Assembly (NCBI GenBank): GCA_042219525.1
Contig: JBDGPU010000073.1
Span: 25,030-89,029, forward strand
Reading direction: 5' to 3'
Length of the DNA stretch: 64,000 nucleotides
From: JBDGPU01 sp042219525
Lineage (GTDB): Archaea > Halobacteriota > Halobacteria > Halobacteriales > Haloferacaceae
Part shown: one piece after another, positions 51,701 through 60,823 of the stretch
Position numbering within the stretch: position 1 is the stretch's first letter
How the letters are laid out: each line of letters opens with the position of its first letter
The notes under the pieces: generated by a model
The model's database searches: none
Told to the model about the DNA's origin: nothing
Seen by the model: the letters and a program-made list of their open reading frames with translations, nothing else
Made by a program: the position numbers and the translations under genes

Positions 51701-52118
51701 TATTGTCCTCATCAAGCCTGGCCAGGGCCCGGACGAGCGGTGCATCGGCTTCTTCAAGGTACTGGTCGACCTCGGTAAGCGAGATCTCCTCACTTGTCCC
51801 GTTAGTGACCACGATCGACTCGGAGCGAATACGGTTGTGAAATGATTCGGCGTGGCTGTACCCCGCGTCGGTTAAAAAGTAGATCGAACGGGGCGTCTCT
51901 TGGCCAACTATCGGGCGTTCCTCGGAATCCAGTAATCCGTCCTCCCGTAGCGACTCGAGGAGGTTGAGTAGTTCGACGCGGGCTGTTGCCGTGTCACCGA
52001 GCTCAAGCGCGTCTCCGATTCCGGCCGCGGTGACGGACCAAGGAGCCGGAGATTCCGAACGCGCGTCATGGACGTCCAGATAGCGGCAGACGAGGTCGCG
52101 CGTCGAATACTCGATCAT
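48711..52118 (-). CDS. STAND-type AAA ATPase regulator with N-terminal HTH and TPR array
   Basis: Encodes 1135 residues. The first ~100 look like a winged helix. Walker A ISGAGGMGKTTLV (about 178-190) and Walker B VVLILDNVQWADAAT lie in a NACHT/AAA_16-type ATPase domain. From about residue 520, tandem tetratricopeptide repeats run to near the end, with recurring AxDHYERALEGYEAVGDREG patterns. This is a MalT/AfsR-like architecture in which TPRs sense a ligand or partner and the ATPase acts as a switch. No transmembrane segment. Target unknown; the nearby kinase is not obviously linked. Confidence 0.85.
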   Translation of the reverse strand: MIEYSTRDLVCRYLDVHDARSESPAPWSVTAAGIGDALELGDTATARVELLNLLESLREDGLLDSEERPIVGQETPRSIYFLTDAGYSHAESFHNRIRSESIVVTNGTSEEISLTEVDQYLEEADAPLVRALARLDEDNRMPLERRFGRQFVDRREELETVRTDITASFERESRTVTISGAGGMGKTTLVREALADVSDDHDPVAAWGACTAGPTDPYAPLARAFDSLPDDELLARLAQIQEETTPTDPARVDAERAALFEDLADELRNTAADTPVVLILDNVQWADAATLQLFVHFATSITEWLYPIAFVATHRPTAPAADQQLVSALDRLEEADVYSKVALDPFEPTDTEALLAGTIDRQEFPREFVDLIQEHTGGVPLFVEETATQIAESDAVDVRADSYPTTTEALGLPEEVVDHIDERVGSLDEDARELVQLGAIIGEYIPGGVLAEASDLPPARRREYEDALVASHVLEHATPEPRGDGGQAATGDTSADGNFRFASGVAREAVVDGLSDSKVESYHARIADAFTTVYEDRLEDHAARIAHHYEQAADYSRAIEFYQLAGDQARETYAHQDAITNYERAFELCRSHGDVTDANPAAMARRIAEIRVTIGEPESAIEQVKEGLDLASPDSLERCRLLGVKADAERSRGNYDSTRETARKQRQLAADLDASGLEADALRNLGIAARRQVEPETARNHFQAALDAYVAVDDRRGIATVTKRLGNVALGQGELVTAREHYERALATFEWLEDRRGIADVQNNLGIVANSEGDVDTAQEYFEQALEGFETVGERQNAAIAHLHLGSCAHEQRNPDVARHHYEESLSIHKSIDATHGVAESHKRLGTHEFWQGEYETARDHYERALEGYEAVGDREGTAEATLELGKVAHELCEDATARERYDDAQSIFAAIDNQDGVASVNVERARTAARRGDYEVARDYLADARDEMKSADDNQGVARVSLRLGDVERALGTLTTPLNEYRDALDTLESAADSQVVAVARLVFGRLALASGDQNAARKAGQRANEAFTEMDATHWIGRSRQLLGRVAADAGKHDAAQDHWRAALDAFESVGAPQDMLAVLKELVSLRRESGEDHRAKELCRRAEELLSKVPDGVSERHRQWVDACGTEPDEPK

Positions 52119-52355
52119 CGTCTACACGTTTTAATCTCATAAATATAACCATTCTGGTGAAACGGTCGGAGCGGAGGGGTATGCCCAGGAGTCACGGAAC
52201 ATCCTGTCGTCCAGAGGCTTGCGATACAAATGAGGAGCTGCCAGCGGTGATGAGCGTCTTTCGCCGACACCGAACCGCCCCAGCGGCGGAACGTCCCCGA
52301 AGACTCGCCCCGTCGGCACCAGTTATCCGTGTGGAGTGTAACGTCTCAATAGATC

Positions 52356-53039
52356 ATGCCATTCGATGCCGGGAAGGTAACCACGGTCACGTTCGACTCC
52401 TACAGCACGCTCGTCGACGTCGACGCCGCGGAGAAGGCGCTCGCGGACCGCGTCGACGACCCGGAACCCGTCTCGAAGCTCTGGCGGGCCCGGTCGCTGG
52501 AGTACACGTTCGTCGGAAACCACATCGACAGCTACCAGCCGTTCTACGAGATGAACCGGGACGCGCTCCAGTACGCGCTGGACGCCCACGGCGTCGACCT
52601 CCCCGAGGAGGAGCGGGACGCCATCCTCGCCGTCTATCACGAGCTGGACGTCTTCGACGACGTCCGCGACGGGATCGAGCGCCTGCGCGACGGCGGCTAC
52701 GACTGTTACGTCGTCTCCAACGGCAACCCCGAGATGCTCGATTCGATGGTCGAGCACGCGGAGATCGGCGACATCCTCGAGGACACCATCAGCGCCCACG
52801 AGGTAGAGACGTTCAAGCCGGACGCGGAGATCTACCGCCACGCCGCGGGCCGGACGGGCACGCCGATCGACGAGATCGTTCACGTCACGGCCGGCTGGTT
52901 CGACATCATGGGGGCCCAGAATGCCGGGATGCAGGGCGCCTGGGTCGACCGGAAGGACACGCCCTGGGAGCCGTTCGACGGGGAGCCTGACCTGACGATC
53001 GACACGTTCTACGACCTCGCCGACGAGCTGGGCGTCTGA
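52356..53039 (+). CDS. Haloacid-dehalogenase type II-like HAD hydrolase
   Basis: A 227-residue HAD enzyme. The nucleophile Asp14 sits in VTFDSYSTLV, the second motif is VVSNGNPEML, and the C-terminal Asp region includes VTAGWFDIMGAQNAGMQGAW. These blocks resemble L-2-haloacid dehalogenases more than phosphatases, since DSYSTL replaces the DxDx(T/V) motif. It may hydrolyse haloalkanoates, but substrate cannot be proved from sequence. Starts at ATG 52356. Confidence 0.85.
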   Translation: MPFDAGKVTTVTFDSYSTLVDVDAAEKALADRVDDPEPVSKLWRARSLEYTFVGNHIDSYQPFYEMNRDALQYALDAHGVDLPEEERDAILAVYHELDVFDDVRDGIERLRDGGYDCYVVSNGNPEMLDSMVEHAEIGDILEDTISAHEVETFKPDAEIYRHAAGRTGTPIDEIVHVTAGWFDIMGAQNAGMQGAWVDRKDTPWEPFDGEPDLTIDTFYDLADELGV

Positions 53040-53123
53040 GGGAAGTCGGACTGCCGCCGAGGTGTCGATGACGGACCGCCGCCGAACTCAACTTTTTTGC
53101 CCACCCCACGCATGGGGTCGTGC

Positions 53124-53543
53124 ATGGACTACCGGGAAGTCGAGACGAGCGCCGAGTATCTCGCTCGACTCGAAACAGGGGCTGATTGGCGGCAGGAGAT
53201 CGAGGACCTCGCACGGGCCGAGGACGTCGAGGCTGGCTGGTTCATGGCGATGGGCGCCGTCCAGGACGCCGAGGTCTGGTTCTACGACCAGGACGACCAG
53301 GAGTACCAGTCGGTGACGTTCGACGAGCCGCTGGAGGTCGCCGCCTGCGTCGGCAACGTCGCGGACCTCGAGGGCGACGTGTTCGCGCACACGCACGCGG
53401 TGCTCTCCCGGAAGAGCGGCCAGGCGCTGGCCGGGCATCTGGACGCCGGCACCGTCTTCGCGGGCGAGGTGTACATGCGCGCGTTCGAGGAGCCCCTCGT
53501 CCGCGAACACGACCCCGAGACCGACCTGGACCTCTGGCTCTGA
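53124..53543 (+). CDS. PPC/DUF296-domain protein
   Basis: A 139-residue single-domain protein of the plant-and-prokaryote-conserved type. Residues ~35-130 (AGWFMAMGAVQDAEVWFYDQ, VFAHTHAVLSRKSGQALAGH) match the domain, with HTHAVLS the conserved metal-site region of the prokaryotic trimer. Role in prokaryotes is unclear. Start is ambiguous: ATG 53124 (MDYREVE) or ATG 53112 (MGSC...). It ends 16 bases before the DNA polymerase gene. Confidence 0.8.
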   Translation: MDYREVETSAEYLARLETGADWRQEIEDLARAEDVEAGWFMAMGAVQDAEVWFYDQDDQEYQSVTFDEPLEVAACVGNVADLEGDVFAHTHAVLSRKSGQALAGHLDAGTVFAGEVYMRAFEEPLVREHDPETDLDLWL

Positions 53544-53559
53544 TGGGCGGAGGGCGTCG

Positions 53560-56500
53560 ATGAGACCCGACGACGAACGCTACTTCGCGCGCATCGAGGA
53601 GGAGCTCGACGACGCGTTCGAGGTCGCGGAGGCCGCCAAGGGCCAGGGGAAAGACCCTGAGACGGAGATCGAGATCCCCGTCGCCCGCGACATGGCCGAC
53701 CGCGTCGAGAACATCCTGGGCATCGACGGCGTCGCCGAGCGCGTGCGCGAGCTCGAAGGCGAGATGTCCCGCGAGGAGGCGGCCCTGGAACTCGTCACCG
53801 ACTTCGTCGAGGGCACCGTCGGCGACTACGACTCCCCCGCTGGCAAGATCGAGGGCGCGGTCCGGACCGCCGTCGCGCTCCTGACCGAGGGCGTCGTCGC
53901 CGCGCCGATCGAGGGGATCGACCGCGTCGAGCTGCTGGACAACGACGACGGGACGCAGTTCGTCAACGTCTACTACGCCGGGCCGATCCGCTCGGCCGGC
54001 GGAACGGCGCAGGCGCTGTCAGTGCTCGTCGCCGACTACGCGCGGAGCCTGCTCGACATCGCGGAGTTCCGCCCGCGGACCGAGGAGGTCGAGCGCTACG
54101 CGGAGGAGGTTGCGCTGTACGACAAGGAGACCGGCCTCCAGTACACGCCGAAGGACAAGGAGACGACGTTCATCGCCGAGCACATGCCGATCATGCTGGA
54201 CGGCGAGGCGACGGGCGACGAGGAGGTCTCCGGCTTCCGCGACCTGGAACGCGTCGACACCAACTCCGCCCGCGGCGGGATGTGCCTCGTACTCGCGGAA
54301 GGGATCGCGCTGAAGGCCCCGAAGATCCAGCGCTACACCCGCGACCTCGAGGAGGTCGACTGGCCGTGGCTCCAGGACCTCATCGACGGCACCATCGGCA
54401 AGGATGATGGCGACGACGCGGGCGAGGAGGGAGACGGCGGAGATGGCGATGGCGACGAGGCCGACGGTGACGGCGACGCTGCCGACGCCGCGGAGGACGC
54501 CGACGAGGAGCGCGACGGCCCGCCACGCCCCGAGCCCTCGACGAAGTTCCTCCGGGACCTGATCGCCGGGCGCCCCGTCTTCTCGCACCCGAGCGAGTCC
54601 GGCGGGTTCCGCCTGCGCTACGGCCGCGCCCGCAACCACGGCTTCGCGACCGCGGGCGTCCACCCGGCGACGATGCACCTCGTCGACGACTTCCTCGCGA
54701 CGGGCACCCAGATCAAGACGGAGCGCCCGGGGAAGGCCGCCGGCGTCGTCCCCGTCGACAGCATCGAGGGGCCGACCGTCAAGCTCGCGAACGGCGACGT
54801 CCGCCGCATCGACGACCCGGAGGAGGCGAAGGAGGTCCGCAACGGCGTGGAGAAGGTGCTCGACCTCGGCGAGTACCTCGTCAACTACGGCGAGTTCGTC
54901 GAGAACAACCACCCGCTCGCGCCCGCCTCCTACACGTACGAGTGGTGGGTCAAGGAGTTCGCGACGACCGACGCCGACGTCCAGGCGCTGGGGGACGACC
55001 CCCGGGTCGACCTCGAGGACCCACCCGTCGACACCGCGCTGGAATGGGCGACAGAGTACGATTGCCCGCTCCATCCGACCTACACCTACCTCTGGCACGA
55101 CGTCGCGGTCGATACCCTCGTCGCGCTCGCCGACGCGGTCGACGACGGCGAGGTCGTCGAGGGCGTGCTCACCATCGAGCACACGGAGACGACCCGCGTC
55201 GGCGTCGAGTCGCTGCTGCTCGACCACAGCCAGACGCCGGACGCGCTCCGGATTCCCGAGTGGCGCCCCTTCGTGCGCTCGCTCGGGTTCGACGACGGCC
55301 TCCGCCGGGACTGGGAAGCCGCGGACCTCTCGACCGAGGCGCGCAAGTACGCCGACGGCGACAACGCGATCCGCGCGGTCAACGAGGTCGCCCCTTTCGA
55401 ACTCCGAGAGCGCGCGCCGACCCGCATCGGCAACCGGATGGGGCGCCCGGAGAAGTCCGAGAGCCGCGACCTCTCGCCGGCCGTCCACACGCTGTTCCCG
55501 ATCAACGAGGCCGGCGGCTCCCAGCGCAACCTCGCCGACGCCTCCCGGCAGATGGACGACATGGGTCGCAGGGGAGTCCTGGAGGTCGAGGTCGCCGAGC
55601 GCGAGTGCCCCGACTGCGGCGAGCACACGTTCCACAACCAGTGTCCGGACTGCGGCGCGCACACGGAGCCGTACTACGAGTGCGGCGACTGCGGCACCGT
55701 CTGCGAGCCGGACGAGGCCGGCCGCGTCGAGTGCCCGCGCTGCGAGTGGGAAGTGACCGCCGCCACCGAGCGCGAGATCGACGTCAACACGGCCTATCGC
55801 GACGCCCTCGACAACGTCGGCGAGCGCGAATCCGCCTTCGAGATCGTGAAGGGCGTCCAGGGGCTCGCCTCGACGAACAAGCCGCCGGAAGCCATCGAGA
55901 AGGGGATCCTCCGCGCGAAAAACGGCGTCACGTCGTTCAAGGACGGCACCGTTCGCTACGACATGACGGACCTGCCCGTCACGTCGGTCCGCCCCGAGGA
56001 ACTCGACGTCTCCGCGGGCCACCTCCGCGAGCTCGGCTACGAGGAGGACATCGACGGCGACCCCCTCCGCCACGACGACCAGCTCGTCGAGCTGAAAGTG
56101 CAGGACATCGTCCTCTCGAACGGCGCCGCCGAGCACATGATGAAGACGGCGGACTTCGTCGACGACCTCCTCGAGCAGTTCTACGACCTCCCAGCCTTCT
56201 ACGAGCTCAACGAGCGCGACGACCTCGTCGGTGAGCTCGTCTTCGGGATGGCGCCGCACACGAGCGCCGCAACTGTCGGGAGAGTTATCGGTTTTACCTC
56301 GGCGGCGGTCGGATACGCGCATCCGTACTTTCACGCCGCGAAGCGTCGGAATTGCTTCCATCCGGAGACGAAGCTCTGGTTCGAGGACGAGAGCGGAGAG
56401 TTAAGATACGACCGCTTCGACGACTTCGTCGAGGAATACCTAGATCGCTCGGACGTCGAGTACGACGACTTCGGAACGGCAGTCGGTCGACTGGAAGACG

Positions 56501-59500
56501 TCGATTCCGAAATCCGCGTTCCATCGCTGACAGCCGAGGGTGAACAGGTGTATCGGCCCGTCGAGGCGGTCAGTAAGCATCGCTCACCGGATCACGAGGT
56601 TCGAATCCGTACCCGGTCGGGCCGGTCGATAACCGTCACACCGGACCACGAAGTCCACGTGTACGACGCCGATACTGACGAACTCGTCGGGAAAGAAGCG
56701 AAAGAGCTGGATGCCGACGACAGCCTAGTGACCCCCCAGTCGATAGACCGGGATGGGTCGACGGATGGCCCGAAACGGTTCGATCTGCTCGAGGAATTCA
56801 TCGAATCCGAGGCGGTTCCGACCGACCGACTCATGATAAAAGGCCTGGAGAAGGATCGGCTGTACGGTCTCTTCGAGGAGACCTTCGCGGAGGACTGGGA
56901 CGGCCGTTTCTATCCGCTCCAGAGCATGACGGAGGTATTCGAGACGAACAAGAAGACGCTGAGCAACTATCTGTACCGGGGGAGTTTCCCCGTTTCCTAT
57001 CTCCAGCAATGCTTCTCGTCTATCGACGAACTCCTCGAATTCGTCCCGGAGGATGCGACGCTTGGGATGAAGCGAGACCGGACCCAGATCGACCGATTCG
57101 TCGAAGTCGACGAACGAGTCGCGACGTTGCTGGGGTACTACGCTGCGGAAGGGTTCGCTCGCGAGCAGGAAACTCCCAAGGGAACCATCCACCAGACGAC
57201 GATTTGTGGAACCGAGGAGGAAGCACGCAGGTTCTTCAAGCAGGTTCTCAGCGAGGAGTTCGGCGTCGACCCGTACGAGGAAAACCACGCGAAGGTGACG
57301 GTTTCCGGACGGCTCCTCCGCGTCTTCTTCGACACGATTCTGGACGCAGGCGTACACGCACACACGAAACGCGTCCCGACTACGATGTTCGACGCGTCCG
57401 AAGAGGTCGTCGCCGCGTATCTCGCGGGATACTTCAGTGGGGACGGTCGCGTCGGAAAAGAGAGAATCCTCGTGAAGGCAACCACGGTTAGTGATGAACT
57501 CAAGGAGGACTTACTCGCACTGCTCAGTCGCCTCGGGATCAAGGCGACTGTCGAAACGCCGGAACGCGTTCGGCTGCACGAGAGATTCCCGGAGTTTTAC
57601 GACGAGACAGACGACAGCCTCACGGCCCAGGCGTACGTTATTAGCATTTCCTCCGAAGACGCCGTCAGGTTCTCGGAACTCGTGAGCCTGCACCTGACGC
57701 GTAAGTGGGGTCGGCTCGAGCGTAACGCGACGACTATCGAATCACGCGGACGGCGAGTGTTCGACGGCGGCTCCGGGGAGTATCTGCTGGAGGAGGTCGA
57801 CGAAGTCGAGATCGTCGAGAGCGACACCGAACACGTCTACTGTCTCACTGTCGAGGGGACACATTCCCACATAGCAAATGACATGTCCGTAAAGCAGTGC
57901 GATGGCGACGAGGATTGCGTGATGCTCCTCATGGACGGACTGCTCAACTTCTCGAAAGAATTCCTACCAGACCAGCGAGGGGGAAGCGTCGCCGAGGATT
58001 CCCGACTTGTCGCGGTCGATCCGGAGGGGCGCGTTCGATACCTGACCTTCGACGAACTCTGGGCGGAGCTCGAGGCCCCGGTCGAGGTCGACGGAAAATT
58101 CCGGAAGCGAACCTGTGCGTTCGAGGGCTGGCAGACGTACGCGTTCGATGAGGACCACCAGTCGAGCCTCCAGCCGATCGAGAAGGCGATCCGGTACCGT
58201 GCCGACGACGACGAGACGCTGCTCCGCGTCGAGACGCAGTTCGGCCGATCGCTGGAGATCACGCCGAATCACAGTCTCTTCCGCTACGCCGACGGCATCG
58301 AGGAGGTCGCCGGCGACGACCTAGAGGAAGGGGACCTCGTGGTTGCCCCACAGCAACTCGACGTCGAGACGCAGCCGGGGGGCGCCGTCGACGTCGCGGA
58401 ATGCGTGGACGACCCGTACGTGTTCATCGACGACACGGTCGAGGAGTACCTCCGACACGTCTGGAACGACGCCGAGTGGGGAAGCGAGACGCGTGCCGCG
58501 TTCGACGGTGGACTCTCCTACCGACTGGGAAAAAGGAAGACGCCGCTCGAAACGCTCCAGGACATCGAAGCCGTGTCCCGTGAGTGGCGCGATGCCTGGA
58601 ACCCGTTGATTGGTCGACAGGGATCCTCGAAGGGGATTCAGCGCCACATCCCGATGAACGAGGACTTCGCGTGGTTGCTCGGGATGTTCGCCGCCGAGGG
58701 GTCGACGTCGTCCGTGCAGCCGACGATCCACAACGGCGACGAGGAGCTCGTCCGGCGAGTCGAACGCGTCACCAAGGACACGCTGGGCGTTGAACCGTCC
58801 GTGCGGTGGTCGAACGACGCTTACGTGGTCGGGTTCCCGACCGTCTTCGAGGACGTCCTGTTCGAGTTCGGGTTCCGCGACCTGGACTCGTACAACTCGA
58901 GTGAGAAGGTGGTCCCGGAACCGATCCGGCGAGGAGAAGAATCCGTGGTCAAAGCGTTCCTCCGCGGATTCATCGCTGGTGACGGAAGCGAAACGACCGA
59001 CGACAACCACACGAAAGTCGGGTTCCACACGACGAGCGAGGATCTCAAGGATGGGATCGTGTTCCTGCTGCATCGACTCGGGATCGTCGCGAACGTGTCC
59101 ACGAGGGAACGCGACGACTCCCGGCAGCGAATATATAACGTGACCGTCTCTGGTGGGGCTTCCGATAACCCATTGGAGCGTGTTCTCGAAGGCAACGACC
59201 CGTATCAACCGAAGAGCCTCGTCGTGTCGATCCCGGACGCGCTCATGGACCTCCGGGAGATGAATATCCCCGACGTGAAAGGGACGATTTCGAAGTACCT
59301 GAAGCGGCGTGAGCACATCAGCCTGGAGAAACTCGGGGAGATCGTCGACGAGCTGGACCGGAGGGATCTCCCGGAACGAGCCGCCGAGAAACTCGACGAA
59401 CTCCGGCCACTCGTCGACGGAGACCTCTCGTATCTCCGGATCGAGAACGTCGAGGAGGTCGATTACGACGGCCATCTCTACGACTTGCAGGTCGGCGGCG

Positions 59501-60204
59501 AACCGATATTCACGGCGAACTGGCTGTATGCCCACAACTCGATGGACGCACCTCTCGTCATGTCCTCGCGGATCGACCCCTCGGAGATCGACGACGAGGC
59601 GCACAACATGGACATCGTCCGGGAGTACCCGCTGGAGTTCTACGAGGCGACCCGCGAGATGGCGGACCCGAGCGACGTCGAGGACCTCGTCCAGATCGGC
59701 GAGGACACGCTCGGGACGGAGGACGAGTACCACGGCTTCGACCACACCCACGACGTCACCGACATCGCGATGGGGCCGGACCTGTCGGCGTACAAGACGC
59801 TCGGCTCGATGATGGACAAGATGGACGCCCAGCTCGAGCTCTCGCGGACGCTGCGCGCCGTCGACGAGACCGACGTCGCCGAGCGCGTCATCGAGTATCA
59901 CTTCCTTCCGGACCTCATCGGGAATCTCCGCGCGTTTGCGCGCCAGGAGACGCGGTGTCTCGACTGCGGCGAGAAGTATCGCCGGATGCCCCTCACCGAG
60001 GAGTGCCGGGAGTGCGGCGGGCGCGTCAACCTGACGGTGCATCAGGGCTCCGTCAACAAGTACATGGACACGGCCATCGAGGTCGCGGAGCGGTTCGACT
60101 GCCGACCGTACACGAAACAGCGGCTGGAAGTGCTGGAGAAGTCGTTGGAGTCCGTCTTCGAGGACGACACCAACAAGCAGAGCGGGATTGCGGACTTCAT
60201 GTAG
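53560..60204 (+). CDS. polC: DNA polymerase D large subunit DP2 with two inteins
   Basis: The frame of 2214 codons is DP2 of the replicative archaeal polymerase PolD. After removal of inteins at residues 932-1446 and 1476-1993, 1181 residues remain, the usual DP2 length. Recognisable parts include YYAGPIRSAGGTAQALSVL near 130-150, a haloarchaeal Asp/Glu/Gly insert (~281-322), two zinc-ribbon regions (CPDCGEHTFHNQCPDCGAHT and CGDCGTV), the active-site DGDEDCVMLLMDGLLNFSKE and SMDAPLVMSSRIDP blocks, and a C-terminal zinc finger (CLDCGEKY). PolD copies both strands in most archaea. Splicing is required to make a working enzyme. It has the PPC gene 16 bases upstream. Confidence 0.95.
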   Translation: MRPDDERYFARIEEELDDAFEVAEAAKGQGKDPETEIEIPVARDMADRVENILGIDGVAERVRELEGEMSREEAALELVTDFVEGTVGDYDSPAGKIEGAVRTAVALLTEGVVAAPIEGIDRVELLDNDDGTQFVNVYYAGPIRSAGGTAQALSVLVADYARSLLDIAEFRPRTEEVERYAEEVALYDKETGLQYTPKDKETTFIAEHMPIMLDGEATGDEEVSGFRDLERVDTNSARGGMCLVLAEGIALKAPKIQRYTRDLEEVDWPWLQDLIDGTIGKDDGDDAGEEGDGGDGDGDEADGDGDAADAAEDADEERDGPPRPEPSTKFLRDLIAGRPVFSHPSESGGFRLRYGRARNHGFATAGVHPATMHLVDDFLATGTQIKTERPGKAAGVVPVDSIEGPTVKLANGDVRRIDDPEEAKEVRNGVEKVLDLGEYLVNYGEFVENNHPLAPASYTYEWWVKEFATTDADVQALGDDPRVDLEDPPVDTALEWATEYDCPLHPTYTYLWHDVAVDTLVALADAVDDGEVVEGVLTIEHTETTRVGVESLLLDHSQTPDALRIPEWRPFVRSLGFDDGLRRDWEAADLSTEARKYADGDNAIRAVNEVAPFELRERAPTRIGNRMGRPEKSESRDLSPAVHTLFPINEAGGSQRNLADASRQMDDMGRRGVLEVEVAERECPDCGEHTFHNQCPDCGAHTEPYYECGDCGTVCEPDEAGRVECPRCEWEVTAATEREIDVNTAYRDALDNVGERESAFEIVKGVQGLASTNKPPEAIEKGILRAKNGVTSFKDGTVRYDMTDLPVTSVRPEELDVSAGHLRELGYEEDIDGDPLRHDDQLVELKVQDIVLSNGAAEHMMKTADFVDDLLEQFYDLPAFYELNERDDLVGELVFGMAPHTSAATVGRVIGFTSAAVGYAHPYFHAAKRRNCFHPETKLWFEDESGELRYDRFDDFVEEYLDRSDVEYDDFGTAVGRLEDVDSEIRVPSLTAEGEQVYRPVEAVSKHRSPDHEVRIRTRSGRSITVTPDHEVHVYDADTDELVGKEAKELDADDSLVTPQSIDRDGSTDGPKRFDLLEEFIESEAVPTDRLMIKGLEKDRLYGLFEETFAEDWDGRFYPLQSMTEVFETNKKTLSNYLYRGSFPVSYLQQCFSSIDELLEFVPEDATLGMKRDRTQIDRFVEVDERVATLLGYYAAEGFAREQETPKGTIHQTTICGTEEEARRFFKQVLSEEFGVDPYEENHAKVTVSGRLLRVFFDTILDAGVHAHTKRVPTTMFDASEEVVAAYLAGYFSGDGRVGKERILVKATTVSDELKEDLLALLSRLGIKATVETPERVRLHERFPEFYDETDDSLTAQAYVISISSEDAVRFSELVSLHLTRKWGRLERNATTIESRGRRVFDGGSGEYLLEEVDEVEIVESDTEHVYCLTVEGTHSHIANDMSVKQCDGDEDCVMLLMDGLLNFSKEFLPDQRGGSVAEDSRLVAVDPEGRVRYLTFDELWAELEAPVEVDGKFRKRTCAFEGWQTYAFDEDHQSSLQPIEKAIRYRADDDETLLRVETQFGRSLEITPNHSLFRYADGIEEVAGDDLEEGDLVVAPQQLDVETQPGGAVDVAECVDDPYVFIDDTVEEYLRHVWNDAEWGSETRAAFDGGLSYRLGKRKTPLETLQDIEAVSREWRDAWNPLIGRQGSSKGIQRHIPMNEDFAWLLGMFAAEGSTSSVQPTIHNGDEELVRRVERVTKDTLGVEPSVRWSNDAYVVGFPTVFEDVLFEFGFRDLDSYNSSEKVVPEPIRRGEESVVKAFLRGFIAGDGSETTDDNHTKVGFHTTSEDLKDGIVFLLHRLGIVANVSTRERDDSRQRIYNVTVSGGASDNPLERVLEGNDPYQPKSLVVSIPDALMDLREMNIPDVKGTISKYLKRREHISLEKLGEIVDELDRRDLPERAAEKLDELRPLVDGDLSYLRIENVEEVDYDGHLYDLQVGGEPIFTANWLYAHNSMDAPLVMSSRIDPSEIDDEAHNMDIVREYPLEFYEATREMADPSDVEDLVQIGEDTLGTEDEYHGFDHTHDVTDIAMGPDLSAYKTLGSMMDKMDAQLELSRTLRAVDETDVAERVIEYHFLPDLIGNLRAFARQETRCLDCGEKYRRMPLTEECRECGGRVNLTVHQGSVNKYMDTAIEVAERFDCRPYTKQRLEVLEKSLESVFEDDTNKQSGIADFM
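56353..57897 (+). other. Intein 1 of PolD DP2 (ends in Gln)
   Basis: Residues 932-1446 (515 aa) interrupt RRN-CDGDED. It begins CFHPETKLWFEDESGE and ends GTHSHIANDMSVKQ, with Cys as +1 residue. A C-terminal Gln instead of Asn is known for the Pyrococcus abyssi PolII intein at the same site. A block-B-like TPDHEVHVYD and two LAGLIDADG-type motifs (LLGYYAAEGFA, YLAGYFSGDGRV) show a homing endonuclease. Base use is less GC-rich than in the exteins. Confidence 0.92.
57985..59538 (+). other. Intein 2 of PolD DP2 (Ser1 ... His-Asn)
   Basis: Residues 1476-1993 (518 aa) interrupt DQRGG-SMDAPL. It starts SVAEDSRLVAVDPEG and ends PIFTANWLYAHN, with Ser as +1 residue. Block B TPNHSLFRYADG is clear. Two LAGLIDADG-type motifs (LLGMFAAEGSTS, FLRGFIAGDGSE) indicate a homing endonuclease. 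It lies only 29 codons after intein 1, both at active-site loops. Confidence 0.92.
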
Positions 60205-60271
60205 GCCGGATCGCTGCAGGTCGGGTTCCCGCGAGCCGCGGGCAGCGAGCCCCGCACGCGGGTCCGGCACG

Positions 60272-60685
60272 TCAGGCCATTCGCCGAACGAGAAACGCCT
60301 CCAGCAGCAGCAACAGGTTGTACGCGACGGTTACCAGGCAGCCCACGCCGGCGAAGGTGAGCGGCACGGCGCCGTCGCCGGCGACGAGGAGAAAGCCGTG
60401 GACGCCGAGCAGGGTGCCGCCGGTCGCGCCGATGTGGATGGTGGAGGCGACGAGCGAGGAGGGCGACTCCGACACCGCCGCCGTCTCCGTGAACCCCCGA
60501 AAGGCGACGACGGCGAGCGCCCCGAACCCGAGGAGCGCGCCGGCGACGTACGCGAGGGTTCGCGTGACCCCCGGGACGCCGTACGCGTCGACCAGCAACG
60601 CGCCGGCGCCCCAGATGCAGAGCGTGTAGCCGTAGGCCTCCGATTCCGAGACGAGGTTCGCCTCCAGCTGCGTTCGCGCGTCCAT
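60272..60685 (-). CDS. Small haloarchaeal four-TM membrane protein
   Basis: A 137-residue protein, starting MDARTQLEANLVSESEAYGY, with four hydrophobic segments (LCIWGAGALLVDAYG, LAYVAGALLGFGALAVVAF, GGTLLGVHGFLLV, GVGCLVTVAYNLLLLLEAFL) and a basic end (VRRMA). No family is recognised. It is convergent with the polymerase gene and divergent from the zinc-ribbon gene. Confidence 0.65.
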   Translation of the reverse strand: MDARTQLEANLVSESEAYGYTLCIWGAGALLVDAYGVPGVTRTLAYVAGALLGFGALAVVAFRGFTETAAVSESPSSLVASTIHIGATGGTLLGVHGFLLVAGDGAVPLTFAGVGCLVTVAYNLLLLLEAFLVRRMA

Positions 60686-60823
60686 CGTCGGCGGCGACGG
60701 CGCGAACCCTGATAAAAGCGCAGCCCCGACCGCGGGCGACGCCCCCGCGAATCGAACGCTCCGTCCGTGGGCCGTGTGCCCGACTCCCACACTTAAGACG
60801 ACGCACATCCAATTCGAAGACGT

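Noticed and set aside
54019..56361. A 780-codon antisense frame within the polymerase gene
   Set aside because: It is an antisense artefact of high-GC codon bias; the plus-strand DP2 sequence is unmistakable.
58321..60270. A 649-codon antisense frame over intein 2 and the DP2 end
   Set aside because: Mirror of the intein and extein coding frame, with no recognisable domain of its own.
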